From Mytilus edulis (Eukaryota; Mollusca; Bivalvia; Mytilida; Mytilidae), in NCBI RefSeq assembly GCF_963676685.1, contig NC_092344.1, positions 49,684,830-49,748,829 of the forward strand: a DNA stretch of 64,000 bases, given 5' to 3'. The position numbers and the translations under genes are program-made. Shown piece after piece: positions 10,317-22,259 of this stretch (position 1 is its first letter; each line of letters starts with the position of its first letter). The notes beneath the pieces were generated by a model. The model saw nothing but the letters and a program-made list of their open reading frames with translations. It was not told the origin of the DNA and made no database searches.

Positions 10317-13300
10317 TTATCCAATAAATACAAGTCCGGGAATTTGTCCAGCTTTTTCAGTTGTACTATTACCTGGTGGTTGTGAAGAGCGAAAAAAAGT
10401 AACAGAAAAATCATCACAAATAATAACTTTCTGGATATAGTTCTTTCCTTTGAAAGTACTTCTTCCTTTCATGCTAAGTTGGACAGTGTATCGTTTTTCT
10501 GCAACTATTTCGACTGGATATGCAACAGGAATTTCATAAATTTGCTTGCCTTTTGTCGAGATTAATGTTGTCTGTGTTGTACTGAGAACAGTAGCACCTT
10601 GTAAAATGTTTACCGTTAAGTCATTGGATCCTGAGTAGGTGTGTGATCCAAATAGAAGAACAGAAGTAAGGACAGTATCACGTGACGTTTGAAAATCGAC
10701 ACAGTCGTCCTTGCCAGAAGAATAACTCCAAATATTTCCAATATCTACTTCACATCTTTCAAGACGAATAGGGATTTGTCGGCGTTTAGAAGAGAACATA
10801 TCTGTGTGTTTGCCATTAAAATGTTCATATAGAGCAACTCGTTCTTCAAATGTGAGAATGTTTGTAGATGAAACTTCGTCCGTGAAATACTTTAATGTCA
10901 TTAACGGAAATCGTATAAGGTATAACAAATCACCCAGAGAATTCCTAATGTTCTCATCAGTCGTCGGCAAACTTTGCTCCTCGCATCGTAGTTTAGACCA
11001 TTGTACCATTCTCAGGTAGATTATTTTCTCATCGCAATTCAGTCGCTCGGACTCTATTATCAATTTAAGGCAGTCGCTGGATAACTGTAAGAAATCGTCA
11101 GACTCTAAACTAGCATTTCCGTTCTCGTAAATAAAATTCAGCGTTTCTTTTTCAAGATCTTTCATGTGGAAGTCATGTGCGGTTTGAAATACACCGCATG
11201 TGTGGTCTCCATCTACACTTGAAGTTAAGAGTTCACTACATTTATCTTTCAGATTTTGTAACATATACTTATCTGATCCATACAGGAGTCCTTGGATGTT
11301 TCTAGCGTCTATTATTGTTTCGTCGGTGTATATATACCTGTTGAAAAAATATACTCTTTTATTATCATTTATAGGTTGAGATAAAAAAAACAACAAAAAA
11401 AAACACATTATTACATACTTTCAGGTTTATTTATATTTCCTGGGCACAAAATCAGTATTTGAGGTACAATAGAGATATATGTAGCATATGTACCTGTAGT
11501 CCAAATAATTATGACGTCTTGAAAGGCTAATATAATTTTTTTCTTTGACGCCTTACTTCGGCGTCGAAGAAAAAAATTATAATAGCCTTTCAAGACGTCA
11601 TAATTATTTGGACTAATGTACCTGACGATATTGGGATAGTGGTACTTAGTCAAATCTGAACCGGAAGTTGTGATAATATTGTAAAATTCCATCATGAATA
11701 AAATGAAAATAATGCCAAATTGTTTAGGTTTAACATATCTGCTTGAGTAAGTTGTTACAAGCATTCGAGATTTATTTGTTACATATCTAAATATATGTAT
11801 TATAGGCGTAGTTCAGTTTTATATGTATTACTAATTGTACAAGTGATGTCCGGAAACGCCTTTTTCTTCACTCCCTCTCTCTTTTATTTATTTTCCATTC
11901 AGTACACACGATGTAATTGCGCTGACGCAATTGTTTAACAAGCTACGTACACGACAAACTGGTTAAATATTTATACCCTGTATATCATGACTACCATGTC
12001 AGGTGGTGACCACTGGTTCGCATCGCTAATCTACTTATGAATTGATACTTGAATAGTCGAAAAGTGTTAGATTTAGCAGTTTAATTATGAAAAATGAGTG
12101 AAATGAAAATATGTTCTGTAGTCGTATGTAAATAGTGAATGCTTAATCGATGTCGAGTTGAAAATTTTAAGATATCGCTATAGTTATTCTAACGTCTCTT
12201 TGTGAGTAATGCTTCAATATCTCAGTCAACGAGTTTCTTTTGAGTTTTTTTTTTGTTAGGCTTTAAACTATGACGTGAAGGTAGCCATCCTGATGTTCTG
12301 ATGTAGGAGGATTTAGCATGATAAAGTCTTTAACACTAAAAAGTATTCATTAACAAATAAAACATTTTTCCCTGGGGCAGAAAATGATTTTTCATCATAT
12401 AGGTAGTCCCCTATTTTTTTTTTTAAATTTAATATCTAAAAGGTAAAACAAAATACAGCAGTTATGATTTACTTGAGATAAAAAATAATAAAATGTAAAC
12501 ATTGAACAGCACTTAAGTTTTTTAGGTATTGTTACGTATTGTTGGCATACTGTATCATTTTTGTACTCAATACATATTCATAAATAGAAACAAAATGATA
12601 TCGTTAAGAAAATTTTATATTAAGTATACAATCTGTAACATTCAACTTGCTCAGTTTAAAAAAAATCCCTTTCTAAATTGAATAATTTACAACTTAACAT
12701 ATACTGCTCTACATCTCATTTTCAATTTGCTTGCAATTTTGACAGAGATTTGAGGTAACTACTCCAATTTTATTATGTATGTAGTTATTAAGTCCAATAT
12801 ACCCTGATCTTAGTTTGAAAAGTAATAGTTCGTTCTTCCTTGTCAATTTTTGAATATTGAATTTGAAAATTAACTTTATCAATAATTTTGAATAATGTTC
12901 GATCTTTGTTTGGTTTTTTTTATGTCATGAATTTTTACTAAAAGTTTACAGACAGTTTTAATGTCTTCTTTAAAGAAGGTATAAAATCTATGTAGTTATC
13001 TAAATTTAGTGCTTTTTTTTTGGCTTGTAAATCTGCACTTACGTTATTATTCCGACATGACTTGGTATCCATTCAAATATAATTTCTGAACAACCAATGT
13101 GGTGTGGTTAATATATTCCAAGCTTTTAAATCTTTTTCACTATATTCTGAAGAGCACTAATGAGATTGGATATTGCATACAAGATACTGATTTAGATTTT
13201 TTAATCCCTTCATCTAGATTATTGCCTTATTCATGAATAATTATATCTAACTAAAATTTAAAATTACTTAATCAACTTAATTAGCTTTATCAACTTTATT

Positions 13301-13561
13301 TACTTACTGTAACATCATATTAAAATATTCTGGAGTCATGTCAGCAATAACAACATCACCCTTTTCTGATATTGGTCCTTCAAACATGCTGTAGAATACA
13401 GGACTAGCACTGGCGAGCATGTACTTATGGGCTTTGATTGGTGACTTGTCTGATCCGACATGGAATGTGACGTCACACATCAGCTGATTATCCAACATGT
13501 ATTTCATACGATCTGACAGTGATTTTCCTATCTGCCAATCAGTTTGAGATTCCATCGTCAT
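10317..13561 (-). CDS. BTB-BACK-PHR protein (BTBD3/BTBD6-like)
   Basis: Two coding exons, 13561-13308 (254 nt) and 11337-10317 (1021 nt), give 424 residues. The donor is TTACA|GTAAGT and the acceptor TTTTCAACAG|GTATAT; splicing restores MLQYIYTDET, a typical BTB segment. The BTB/POZ domain spans about residues 15-120 (LSDRMKYMLDNQLMCDVTFH, then KAHKYMLASASPVFYSMF). A BACK domain follows at about 125-240. A PHR-type beta domain forms the C-terminus from about 270 (ERCEVDIGNIWSY to VIICDDFSVTFF). Such proteins are known as Cullin-3 substrate adaptors; the specific target here is unknown. The length fits the BTBD3/6 group. A poly(A) signal (AATAAA at 10296-10291) lies close after the stop. The ATG at 13561 opens the BTB domain directly; a further 5' noncoding exon cannot be excluded. 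Confidence 0.85.
11497..11615. mobile_element. 119-bp near-perfect hairpin MITE with 9-bp TSD
   Basis: Two 56-base arms starting TAGTCCAAATAATTATGACG pair with only two mismatches around a 7-base loop (11553-11559). The element is flanked by identical 9-base copies of ATGTACCTG (11488-11496 and 11616-11624). Long TIRs with a 9-bp duplication fit a Mutator-like foldback element. It lies in the intron of the BTB gene. Confidence 0.85.
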
Positions 13562-15239
13562 CTTAAATTTAATAATTTAAACAAATAAAAAGAATTTTTT
13601 CATACAGTACATAATTATATAGATATAAGAAGATGCGGTATAAGTGTCAAGGGGAAAACTGTAATACATTCAATCCGAGTCACAATTTGTAAAAGTAAAC
13701 CATTATAGGTCAAAGAACGGCCTTCAACACGGAGCCCTGCACGTGGCTCACACTAAATAGCAATTTATAAAAGGGTCTCAACAATAATTAATGGGAATCC
13801 ATTCAAACAGGAAAACCACGTCGATCTAATCTATATAAAACGACTTATAAACCATATCAACAAACGACAACCCCTGAACATCAGGTTCCTGGCTTAGTAA
13901 AGATGCACAAAAATGCAGCGGATTTAAACTTTATAATAGGCGCCAACCTTCACCAAATCTGAAAAAATAATGTAACATCACAAAATAGAAAGACACACTA
14001 TAAAATATCAATCGAAATGGTTAAACTCAATCAAAAGACATATTTACAAAAATTACATGCATGTGTATATATGTGTATTAGCCGAGTTTCTCAAGCTTCG
14101 TGATAATTGATCCAAGCTAGGTTTCAGTACTATATATATATAAGCATATTTCCATAAAAACCATTAAGTATATAGTTGATTCATCTTTAGAAAGATTTAA
14201 TTGAACCTAATATTAGATTACACATATCTGTTCAAAAAGTTGTTGTTATTTTTCAGATAGACAAGTTCAAATGTATATGCCAACAGCAAGAATAAAAAAA
14301 TAATAAAACCATACTGTCAAGATCAAATCAATGGAAGAATCAATTATAATAGAAAGTGGAGGCTCGCAGAATAATCAATAATCAATAGCCCAGAGTCCAT
14401 GTCAATATGTTAGATTATAGTTATACCAATGATATTCTGTGAATCGCAGCTAACAATATAATTAAACATATATCAATATCAATTACTAGTAGTAGTAGTA
14501 ATTTACTACGAATATCAAAACAGTCAAAATTATGTGCGTGTCTTACATTTCTCCAGCGTTTCTAAACGAAAGCAAACTATCAAAATTTCGATATTTGTTT
14601 TTGACATGTGTTAAGACTTTATTGATTTCTTTGAATTGTTTGTCGTCTTATCGTTGGCGTTACCTTACTGTCCAATCACCGCCCTAAAAAAAATCCCGTT
14701 TTTAATTTGTTTTGTTTTACTGGTGATTAGAAGAATACAAAAATAAGGAAACATAGTATTGGCTTGTTGTTAGAACAACTAATACAGAAACACAGAACGA
14801 CACATTTTGATTGATTCATTGTTGGTTGCTAACGACAACTATTTGAACAAAGACGTGCATGTGAGCATATGTGTATCCTAAATTCGTCTCATAAAGTCAA
14901 TCAGCAGAACGATCGAGTTATATCAATAAATCATAAATTTCCTTTTTCCATTTTAATGGGTATAATTTATCAATAAGTGGATTTTTTTCAAGTATATAAA
15001 TCTTATTCATCTACTCACCTTATAGTAACAAGATATGGAAATTATTCAAAACGGAAGTAAAACATATTTTGTCACGTGTCTGAGTCTAAGAATATGATTA
15101 TAGATAGTTTAAATATTTAAATTTTAAACCGAGCAAAAAAATCAATACAGGTAAAATACACAATTTAATAAATGACAAAAAACCCATTATTTAATCGATG
15201 ACGACAAATAAAGAACATTCAGTAGCTTACACATATTCA
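13562..15239. other. Intergenic, upstream of the BTB gene
   Basis: No gene seen. The part at 13620-13920 contains a dispersed mussel-type repeat (AGAAGATGCGGTATAAGTG to CGGCCTTCAACACGGAGCC) related to those at 25850-25980, 40500-40640 and 58215-58370. The remainder is AT-rich sequence without recognisable features. Confidence 0.5.
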
Positions 15240-16210
15240 AGGTTCGCATAAGGCGTATGTATACCCCTCTTCGATTGTTTACTGTACAACAGTTTTCATA
15301 AACAATTTATATAACCATCGTCGTCCGTTGCTGATTTCTTCGAACTTTTGTAAAAACTCAATTTTGACTGGATTAAAATCGTCCAGAAAATCACAGATGA
15401 ACAAGAAAACTTTTCATTGCAAAAAACACAATAGTGCCATTTTTTAATGTCTTGTCACCAAAAACAAAAATAAATGGATATTTACTCTAAAACACGACGT
15501 CTAAACACACAAAAGTTGAAAACGTTGGTGTATTACTTTAATGCAAAGCAGGAAATGCTTACCCTATTTTCATGACATTTGAGGTCATCCTTAAATTAGC
15601 TGGGGGATATTGTTTGCCTTTCTTGTTTGTAACTGATAAATTTTTATTAAACTTTGTTTGTTTTGTGATTTTATTTCTATGATTGCCTCGACTAATCTGC
15701 ATTTCTTTTTACTGGTCATCTATTGTGTGTTTTACTGGTCATCTATTGTGTTTTTACTGGTCATCTATTGTGTTTTTTACTGGTCATCTATTGTGTTTTT
15801 TACTGGTCATCTATTGTGTTTTTTACTGGTCATCTATTGTGTTTTTACTGGTCATCTATTGTGTTTTTTACTGGTCATTTATTGTGTTTTTACTGGTCAT
15901 CTATTGTGTTTTTTACTGGTCATCTACTGTGTTTTTTACTGGTCATCTATTGTGTTTTTTACTGGTCATCTATTGTGTTTTTTACTGGTCATCTATTGTG
16001 TTTTTTACTGGTCATCTATTGTGTTTTTTACTGGTCATCTATTGTGTTTTTCACTTGTCATCTATTGTGTTTTTTACTGGTCATCTATTGTGTTGTTACA
16101 TTTGATAGGTCTTAGGTTTTAACTTCGTTTACAAAAAAAGTCCTCACCGTCACAATTATTCTGCATACCGTACTTACATCATGAAAAGTTCAACAGTGAC
16201 CATTGTAGAC
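15240..16210 (+). repeat. Duplicated noncoding segment, paralogous to 41300-41890
   Basis: The sequence either side of the minisatellite matches 41300-41890 in the same orientation. Shared landmarks include the segment with TCGTCCAGAAAATCACAGATG near 15380 (TCATCCAGAAGATCGCAGATG near 41480) and the TACATCATGA segment near 16176 (near 41860). No coding potential was recognised in either copy. Confidence 0.6.
15706..16094 (+). repeat. 17-copy, 22-23-bp minisatellite
   Basis: A unit of TTTTTTACTGGTCATCTATTG plus TG is repeated about 17 times, with units of 22 or 23 bases depending on T-run length. Variants include CATTTATTG, CATCTACTG and CACTTGTCATC. No unit contains a stop codon and the unit length is not a multiple of three, so all three forward frames stay open. 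These frames (15658-16122 and overlapping ones) are therefore artefacts of the repeat. The paralogous locus near 41770 has a single unit. Confidence 0.9.
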
Positions 16211-16810
16211 AACAACAATGGTTAATTGTAAAATTGTAAAAAAAAAGCAAATGTAAATTGAAAGTCGATCTTTGAAATATATTTGTTCAAAACCGACCAT
16301 GAACAATTAATTCTTTCATTTGTTAGCGAACGAAAAACGAGGAACGAAAATGTAAGACTCAGAAGTATATATTTCGTTATTTCAACGAGAATTGTATACA
16401 CCAAAGGACAAAGATGAAAGGTTGACTGTTGAAATATTTTCCAGTTTTCAGGTATTGAAAGGAAGTATTTAAGTATGCAAAATACATATTTAATTTCAGC
16501 TTGTTTGAAAAATGTTATGGTGTTCTTCGGCTTAGGTAAAGGATATAAGCCCTGTTCAATATTTTACAAAATGAACTGTTAGAAGCTTATATCTTACTTA
16601 AAACATTGTTTAACATGTCAAGAAGGTGAAAAAAATGCAAGCAAATACAAATTTTTGATAAGATTTATTTCATCAAGTTTTGTGAATAAACTTTCTGTAC
16701 ATTAAAATTAAGCATACATATTGGACCCTTTAAACAGTAGACGAACTTAAAACAATAGACAAAAGAAGGTACGGCTGAAAGTAAACACAATGCTACATGA
16801 AGATTAAAAC
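16211..16810. other. Intergenic, nothing recognised
   Basis: AT-rich DNA between the minisatellite segment and the repeat downstream of C. No open frame with recognisable content. Confidence 0.5.
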
Positions 16811-17130
16811 AAAGGGTATTTGTATCATAATTTTTGCGTGTGCAAAGACATTATTTTTGCGTGTTGTGTTTCAATTTTCGTCCCAAGACAAACGACAGCG
16901 CCACGATGCTCAAAATATCGTGCGACTGTCGTACGACGATCACAGATGACCCGCGATTTGATGAAATTTCATGTCGTGGCGCTTCATAAATATGTCGTGG
17001 GTTCGTTGTGATCAGGGCTAAACTAAGACAATTATCCATCGCACACGTAACAATGTTGAATTTTACAACTATAGGTCACAGAATCACCTTCAACAATGAT
17101 TGAAACCCATACCACATAGTAAGGTAAGCT
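16811..17130. repeat. CpG-rich repeat (GTCGTACGAC type) downstream of C
   Basis: It contains GTCGTACGACGATCACAGATG and a conserved stretch ending in ACTATAGGTCACAGAAT. The same sequence recurs at 26300-26600 downstream of D, consistent with the C/D tandem duplication, and a related CpG-rich stretch is at 21780-22070. No convincing protein. Confidence 0.6.
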
Positions 17131-17751
17131 ATATTAAGGACCAACCATATGAATGTATGCATATAAAAATTAACAAATAAACATATTGTTCCCCTAGGTA
17201 AACAGTTATCACAATTAAAATATATTCTCATACTTTTTATGTTATAATTCAAGTTTCTTGTATACCTCTTTTAATAATCTGTTTAGATTTCTATGCAAAT
17301 ATCTTTCGCTTAATCTGTTTTTGTAAAGAAAAATCGTTCGTTTTCCGTTTTGTCTAGCTATCAGCACGTGGCCAGCATAAAAATTGAAGAATTTTTGTAG
17401 TTATTTCAGAATTCAAATCAATGTAGAGCTTGACAATGAATTGTCTTTGCTTTGCCGAAAAAAGGTTTTATTATCGTTTATTATATGTTTTTTGTGAGTT
17501 ACGGGTTACTGTAAATTAAACAAACCACCAATCATGTTTCCAATTGCTGCATGATTTTATTATCTTTATTCATATCCTGTTTTATGTTTGCATGTTGTTA
17601 TATCTTTTCAGATCAGTTTGATAAGATGAATGACTTATCAATGTTCCTGATGAAATAACAGAAAATCTATAAAATAAGAAAAACTGCAATATTTTATTTT
17701 TAAAAAAGATATCAAAAAGTGTTCATAGTCTGGATTTCGGTGATAGGCTTT
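17131..17751. other. 3' flank of copy C
   Basis: Matches the 3' flank of D (26600-27200) in the same orientation and parts of the B flank (8400-8900) inverted. It includes the poly(A) signal of C (AATAAA read at 17698-17693). No gene. Confidence 0.6.
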
Positions 17752-18809
17752 TCATGGTGTGTATCCTTTAGACAGTCTTCTTCTACAAATACTGTGACAA
17801 TTAACAGTGGCACAGTATCTGTTTGTTGGACAATCCGCATCACTAAAACAATCGTTTTTACAATCAGTTTTTCCTCCTACCACTGACTGAGAAACGAGCC
17901 CTAAACCTGAAGTACGTGCTGATCCACTACGACTGGAAGAAACAGTGTCTAGTATCCCACGCCCACCTCGTCCAGAACTGATTACGTCATTAATATCTGC
18001 ACCTGTATGACCAGACACTCCACGACCACTACTAATAGTTTCCAAATGAGAATTTCTGGACAGATCCACATTTCTAGCCAGACCAGATGAACCAATTCGG
18101 CTGCCAGAGGTGAAATGATCATCATCGTCAGATAAAGCACGGGACAAACCAATTGAAGAACCTCTAATGATTCCAGATACAGAGGACCTGCCTCCAACAG
18201 AAGCCCCAGACAATCCTCTACCGGAAGATGACCCGTGTGTAATAAATTCACTGCCGCCTATTCCATGAGATGTTCTAACTCCTCTTGATCCTGCTCGTCT
18301 ATTTGCATCAATAACATCCAGTACAGAAAAAGATCCTTCACCACGACGCCTGTTTATGTTCCTTCCAACTGTGTTTTCGACCAGTAAAACCTTCTCCACT
18401 CCATGTCTATCTAATGCATGCTTCTCCGAGGGTGCATATACTGTAAATATTGAATATCTGACAATTAACTTGATTTTCATGAATTGATTAATTGGGAATA
18501 AAAATACTGGTGAATTATTTTTTATTTTACAATACAATGATATCAGGTATTATCGACAATAAAACAACTACACACTATAAGCAAAGGAATGCTGTTGTAA
18601 GCTATTGCAGAGACTGTTCGATTTCGAATATATCAGCTGTTTTAAAGAACATTCTGTGGTAGGACATTCAAATGTTATCTACACACTGAAAACACCTTTA
18701 TTTGATACAGTTTATAAATTTCGGGAAAAACACATTGCACATTTTTCTTACCGGCTACTGTTATTGTGGTCAATGCCATCACCACGAAAATGGTCTGGAA
18801 TTTCATCAT
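17752..18809 (-). CDS. Family copy C: secreted one-module six-Cys protein
   Basis: Coding exons 18809-18752 and 18440-17752 give a 248-residue precursor. Splice sites are GCCG|GTAAG and TTTACAG|TATATG, phase 1. The signal peptide starts MMKFQTIFVVMAL and ends TVA. The mature protein begins VYAPSEKHALDRHG, followed by NINRRRGEG, the Ser/Gly/Arg-rich linker and one six-Cys module at about residues 213-238 (ending CHSICRRR). The frame is fully open. It is the intact tandem paralogue of D, which lies about 9.45 kb away in the same orientation. Relative to D it carries six extra in-frame bases around LSGASVGG. The poly(A) signal is at 17698-17693. Likely functional; role unknown. Confidence 0.82.
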
Positions 18810-19412
18810 TTCTAAGTCTGAAATTTAGAGGAAACATATCCTTACTTACAAAATAGCAGTTCAAGTAATTTAATACGAATTATGTAAATAGTGAAAATAA
18901 AATTTCAATCTATAAATGCAATATAATTTTAAAGAGAAATTAAGACCACATTACAAATAAGAAAGATACATAGGATGTATGTTCACGAATTAATAAATGC
19001 AGCAAAAGGAACTTCCATAACTTACATTGATTGTCAAGTACATGTATAAGATATACAATTACTTTTATAGTATTTAAACTTAAGAAACAAACATTACTTC
19101 GAATGATTAATAACTTGAATATCGCAAATAATCATTTCATTCCGAATTCAACTTACGATTGATTTAAAAACAAAAGAAAAATCAGTTATGAAAATAAATT
19201 ATACTTTAAAGCAGTATTGTGTTATTGTATCTAAATTTAAATTACTGAGATCAATACCAAAATGTTGAACTATGCATAACGCTTTAAACTTTATAAATCC
19301 AATTTTCTAAATCTTTAATAACTTATTTCCTATCTTTGTAACATGGCATTAATAATAATTATTTTATCTTTCATATTTATTTAGTTATGATTCTGCTTTA
19401 ATAATTGCTTAC

Positions 19413-19552
19413 CTTTGTTTCGAACAATTGGAATTATTTCTAATGAATACTGTTTTATTTCTTCCGAATCGTTCTTTTATACTGTTTTCAATAATATTGT
19501 TGATAATACACATGTATACAAGGAAGGATTTAAGTTAACCGCAAATGATGAA
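19413..19552 (-). promoter_or_regulatory. Promoter and noncoding first exon of copy C
   Basis: TATAAAAG is at 19481-19474. The conserved TTCATCATTTGCGGTT block is at 19552-19537. The noncoding exon ends at 19413 with CAAAG|GTAAGC. The TGACCCTGAGAACA-containing segment is at about 19652-19632. Confidence 0.68.
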
Positions 19553-21779
19553 TTCGTTAATTATAGTTGAAACTTTAAATGTCACAGTGTCGTAGTATTA
19601 AGAAATTGCAGTTTAAGTGTATCTAAAGAAATGTTCTCAGGGTCAATGACACATTTTGTTTCCTCCTACAATCGACCTAGTTTTCATTACGTCATAAAAC
19701 ATGTACGTGTAATAAAAGTATTGTTGTAAACTATTGTTAATGTTCTCAAATTAATGCATTTTATATTAACTTTGGTAGCCAGAGACTTGTACAGTTTGAA
19801 AAAAATAATAAACTGAAGTCTTTTATCTCCTTATAAACGATATTATTTTTTTCTTTGAATTTCTTGGAAAACCGCTGCTTATAAAGGTTATGTAGTTGAC
19901 GTTAATAGACTCTTCTTAGTGATTATAAGGATTTCATTTCAATCTAATGCACAGTGACTTGTCGGCATATGCTATACTAGTCTAATCTGAATAGGGCTCA
20001 ATGAAATATTTGTTACGGATTTAAATAAACGGATAATTAAGACATTTTGTGTTTAATGTAAATTTTCGGACAATTATTTGTCATCATAAATACGTATAGA
20101 GGTTTAAACAAGACTGCACACGCTGTAATATCTCGCCTTCTTTACTAATCATTGATATAATGTTGATATTCCTAAATATAAAGCTTTTTTACAACTGTCA
20201 CATAAACTCAACAAAAACCAAGAAAACTAAACATTGATCAACGAACCATGAAAATGCAGTTCGTGTCTCTCTTTTTTTCGTTTATTTGTGTATTGGTGTC
20301 CCTTGCGTTCTTTTGTAATGTTACCGAAACATAATTATTTATCTCCATTTTCTTTTGCAAAACAAACTCTTTCTTATTTTCTTTTATAACATAAAACGAT
20401 CACTACGAACAAAGTGCGAATCGGACACATCATTGATTTGTTTGACAGATAACAAGCGGTAATGTATTATTTTGTTCTGCTTCCCATATTCATCGTCGTT
20501 CATAAGCGAAGTGTTGTATTATATTCATACTCAAGCAATAATATAACACTTGAAAAAAAAAACCGTGTAAATCAACGCCGAAACCTGAAAATTATACAAA
20601 CTATTGTAGTCCCTTAGTTTATGAAGAAAGTTCTAAATTTGTACTTTGTAAACAGGATGAGGTTTAGGTTTTTATGGTCCTTGTAATACGGCGTGATCTA
20701 ACAAATGTTAAACGCCTTACTTTATTGGTTTTTTTCATTTTGATTGTAGCTGAAAATGATGTTTTGAAGAATAAGAGCAACACCAGAGGTCAATTGTGGT
20801 ATCCGAATAAGGACGATGATAAATCTTTTGAAAAAAAAACAACATAAAAGCAACAAAAACAAGACTTATAGCGAACATTATCAACCAATTGAATTAGTAT
20901 AGTGCTAAAGGAGACAACCCTACACCTGAGGAAACTAGCTGTGATATATGTATTGGTAGTATCAAAATCAATTTGAAAGTATTTTTTTCTCGAAAAACGT
21001 TTTTAATGAGTAACAAAAGTATTGTAATGGAAGGTGGCTTTAATAAAATGTGCTTTTTTGTAATTGTCAATAGTTCTTTTTTTTTTACATGATGAAAACA
21101 ATGGGCGGTACTTTCTGATTTTTGTAAGTGATGGGATTATAACTTACCTGTAAGATCCAGTTGCGCTACTGTCAGCTGTCTAACAAATTTTAAGAAAACT
21201 AGAGAACTATTCTTACAAATATTGGACAGCTGAAGGTAACATTATGGTTTCTTACAGGTGAATGACATACCAATCACTGAAATAAAGAACGGGTACAACA
21301 AATGAATGACGTCACAACAATGTTTCAAACCCAATTAAACGAAACCTTTTTTATACCCTTAAAGCCGTTTGATGGACGAGTTTTTTTTGTAATCAATGAT
21401 AAACAAAACACACAATCTAAACCATATTCATTGATATTGATCGAAGACTGCAGCTTCAAGTATGATTTTATGTTCTTGAAATTATATCAGAAAAGTATGT
21501 TTCATACAATAAAATAATAAAAGCGCATCTTAATTGTGAAGAGCTATTCTATTTTCATGATATAAAATACTATCTATGTTTTCTTACAAAAACAATAATG
21601 AAATTTCAATATAAAAAAATGCTCGAGTCATGTAAGGTAGTTATCAAACATGAGATCTCAGAAAGTGCATCTGAAAACCATCTATTTATTGAATATAGAA
21701 ATAAGATGTGGAATGATTGCCAAAACCGCGGTCACAACAGATCGTACTTTTTTTTGTCGTAGAAGATTCATAAAATAGT
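19553..21779. other. Upstream of C and following intergenic DNA
   Basis: The part at 19560-20080 is the conserved distal upstream region shared with B and D. It includes an unoccupied CACTA target at 20074-20076. From about 20100 to 21780 no gene is seen. A weak imperfect inverted repeat spans about 21125-21290. The open frame at 21302-21517 has no recognisable domain. Confidence 0.5.
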
Positions 21780-22080
21780 TGTCGTGGCTTTGTCGTGCAA
21801 AATGTCAAATTTTTGTTTTCGAGTGATCACATCAGCTACGACATGTCCACGATGGTTCAACGATGGGTACACGACAGAAAAAGAAATGCAATTGTACTGT
21901 CGTGTGTTTGTCGCAAGTCGGTCTTGCAACAGTCGTACGACAGTCGTGAGTTGTTTGGGGCTTTTTTCATGTTTTCATGTCATGGGATGCGTGTGTTACT
22001 GTCGTGTTACTGACGTGTTACTGTCGTAAGACTGTCGCACAACAGTTGTGGGTCACTCGTGCGTTTGACTCCGAACTACT
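21780..22080 (+). repeat. CpG-rich repeat with GTCGTACGAC motifs
   Basis: It contains many CpG-rich near-palindromes such as AGTCGTACGACAGTCGTGAG. It is related to 25995-26300. Overlapping frames exist only because of the repeat composition. Confidence 0.55.
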
Positions 22081-22259
22081 AGTATAGAAAGAAGGCCCGA
22101 TTTATTGCGTGCCATTTGCCATTTGCTTTCAATATTATTCAGTGTCATTATAAGTTCGGTCCAATTAAACGACGATTCGTATTAGTTTATATTATAAACG
22201 TTCAGCGAATTTAAACCAGGATACCCCCGAAAAGGAAAATTGACAAAAGAAAGGTGGTA

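Noticed and set aside
10225-11019. Forward ORFs across the BTB-BACK-PHR exon
   Set aside because: Antisense shadows of the minus-strand exon, which has clear domains and splice sites.
15706-16094. CRISPR-like array
   Set aside because: Contiguous units with no spacers, in a eukaryotic context.
15658-16122. Three overlapping forward ORFs of 130-154 residues, hydrophobic
   Set aside because: All are translations of the 22-23-bp minisatellite, open only because the unit lacks stops.
21125-21290. Inverted repeat around CACCTGTAAG and CAGCTGTC
   Set aside because: Arms are short and gapped, no target duplication; not reliable as an element.
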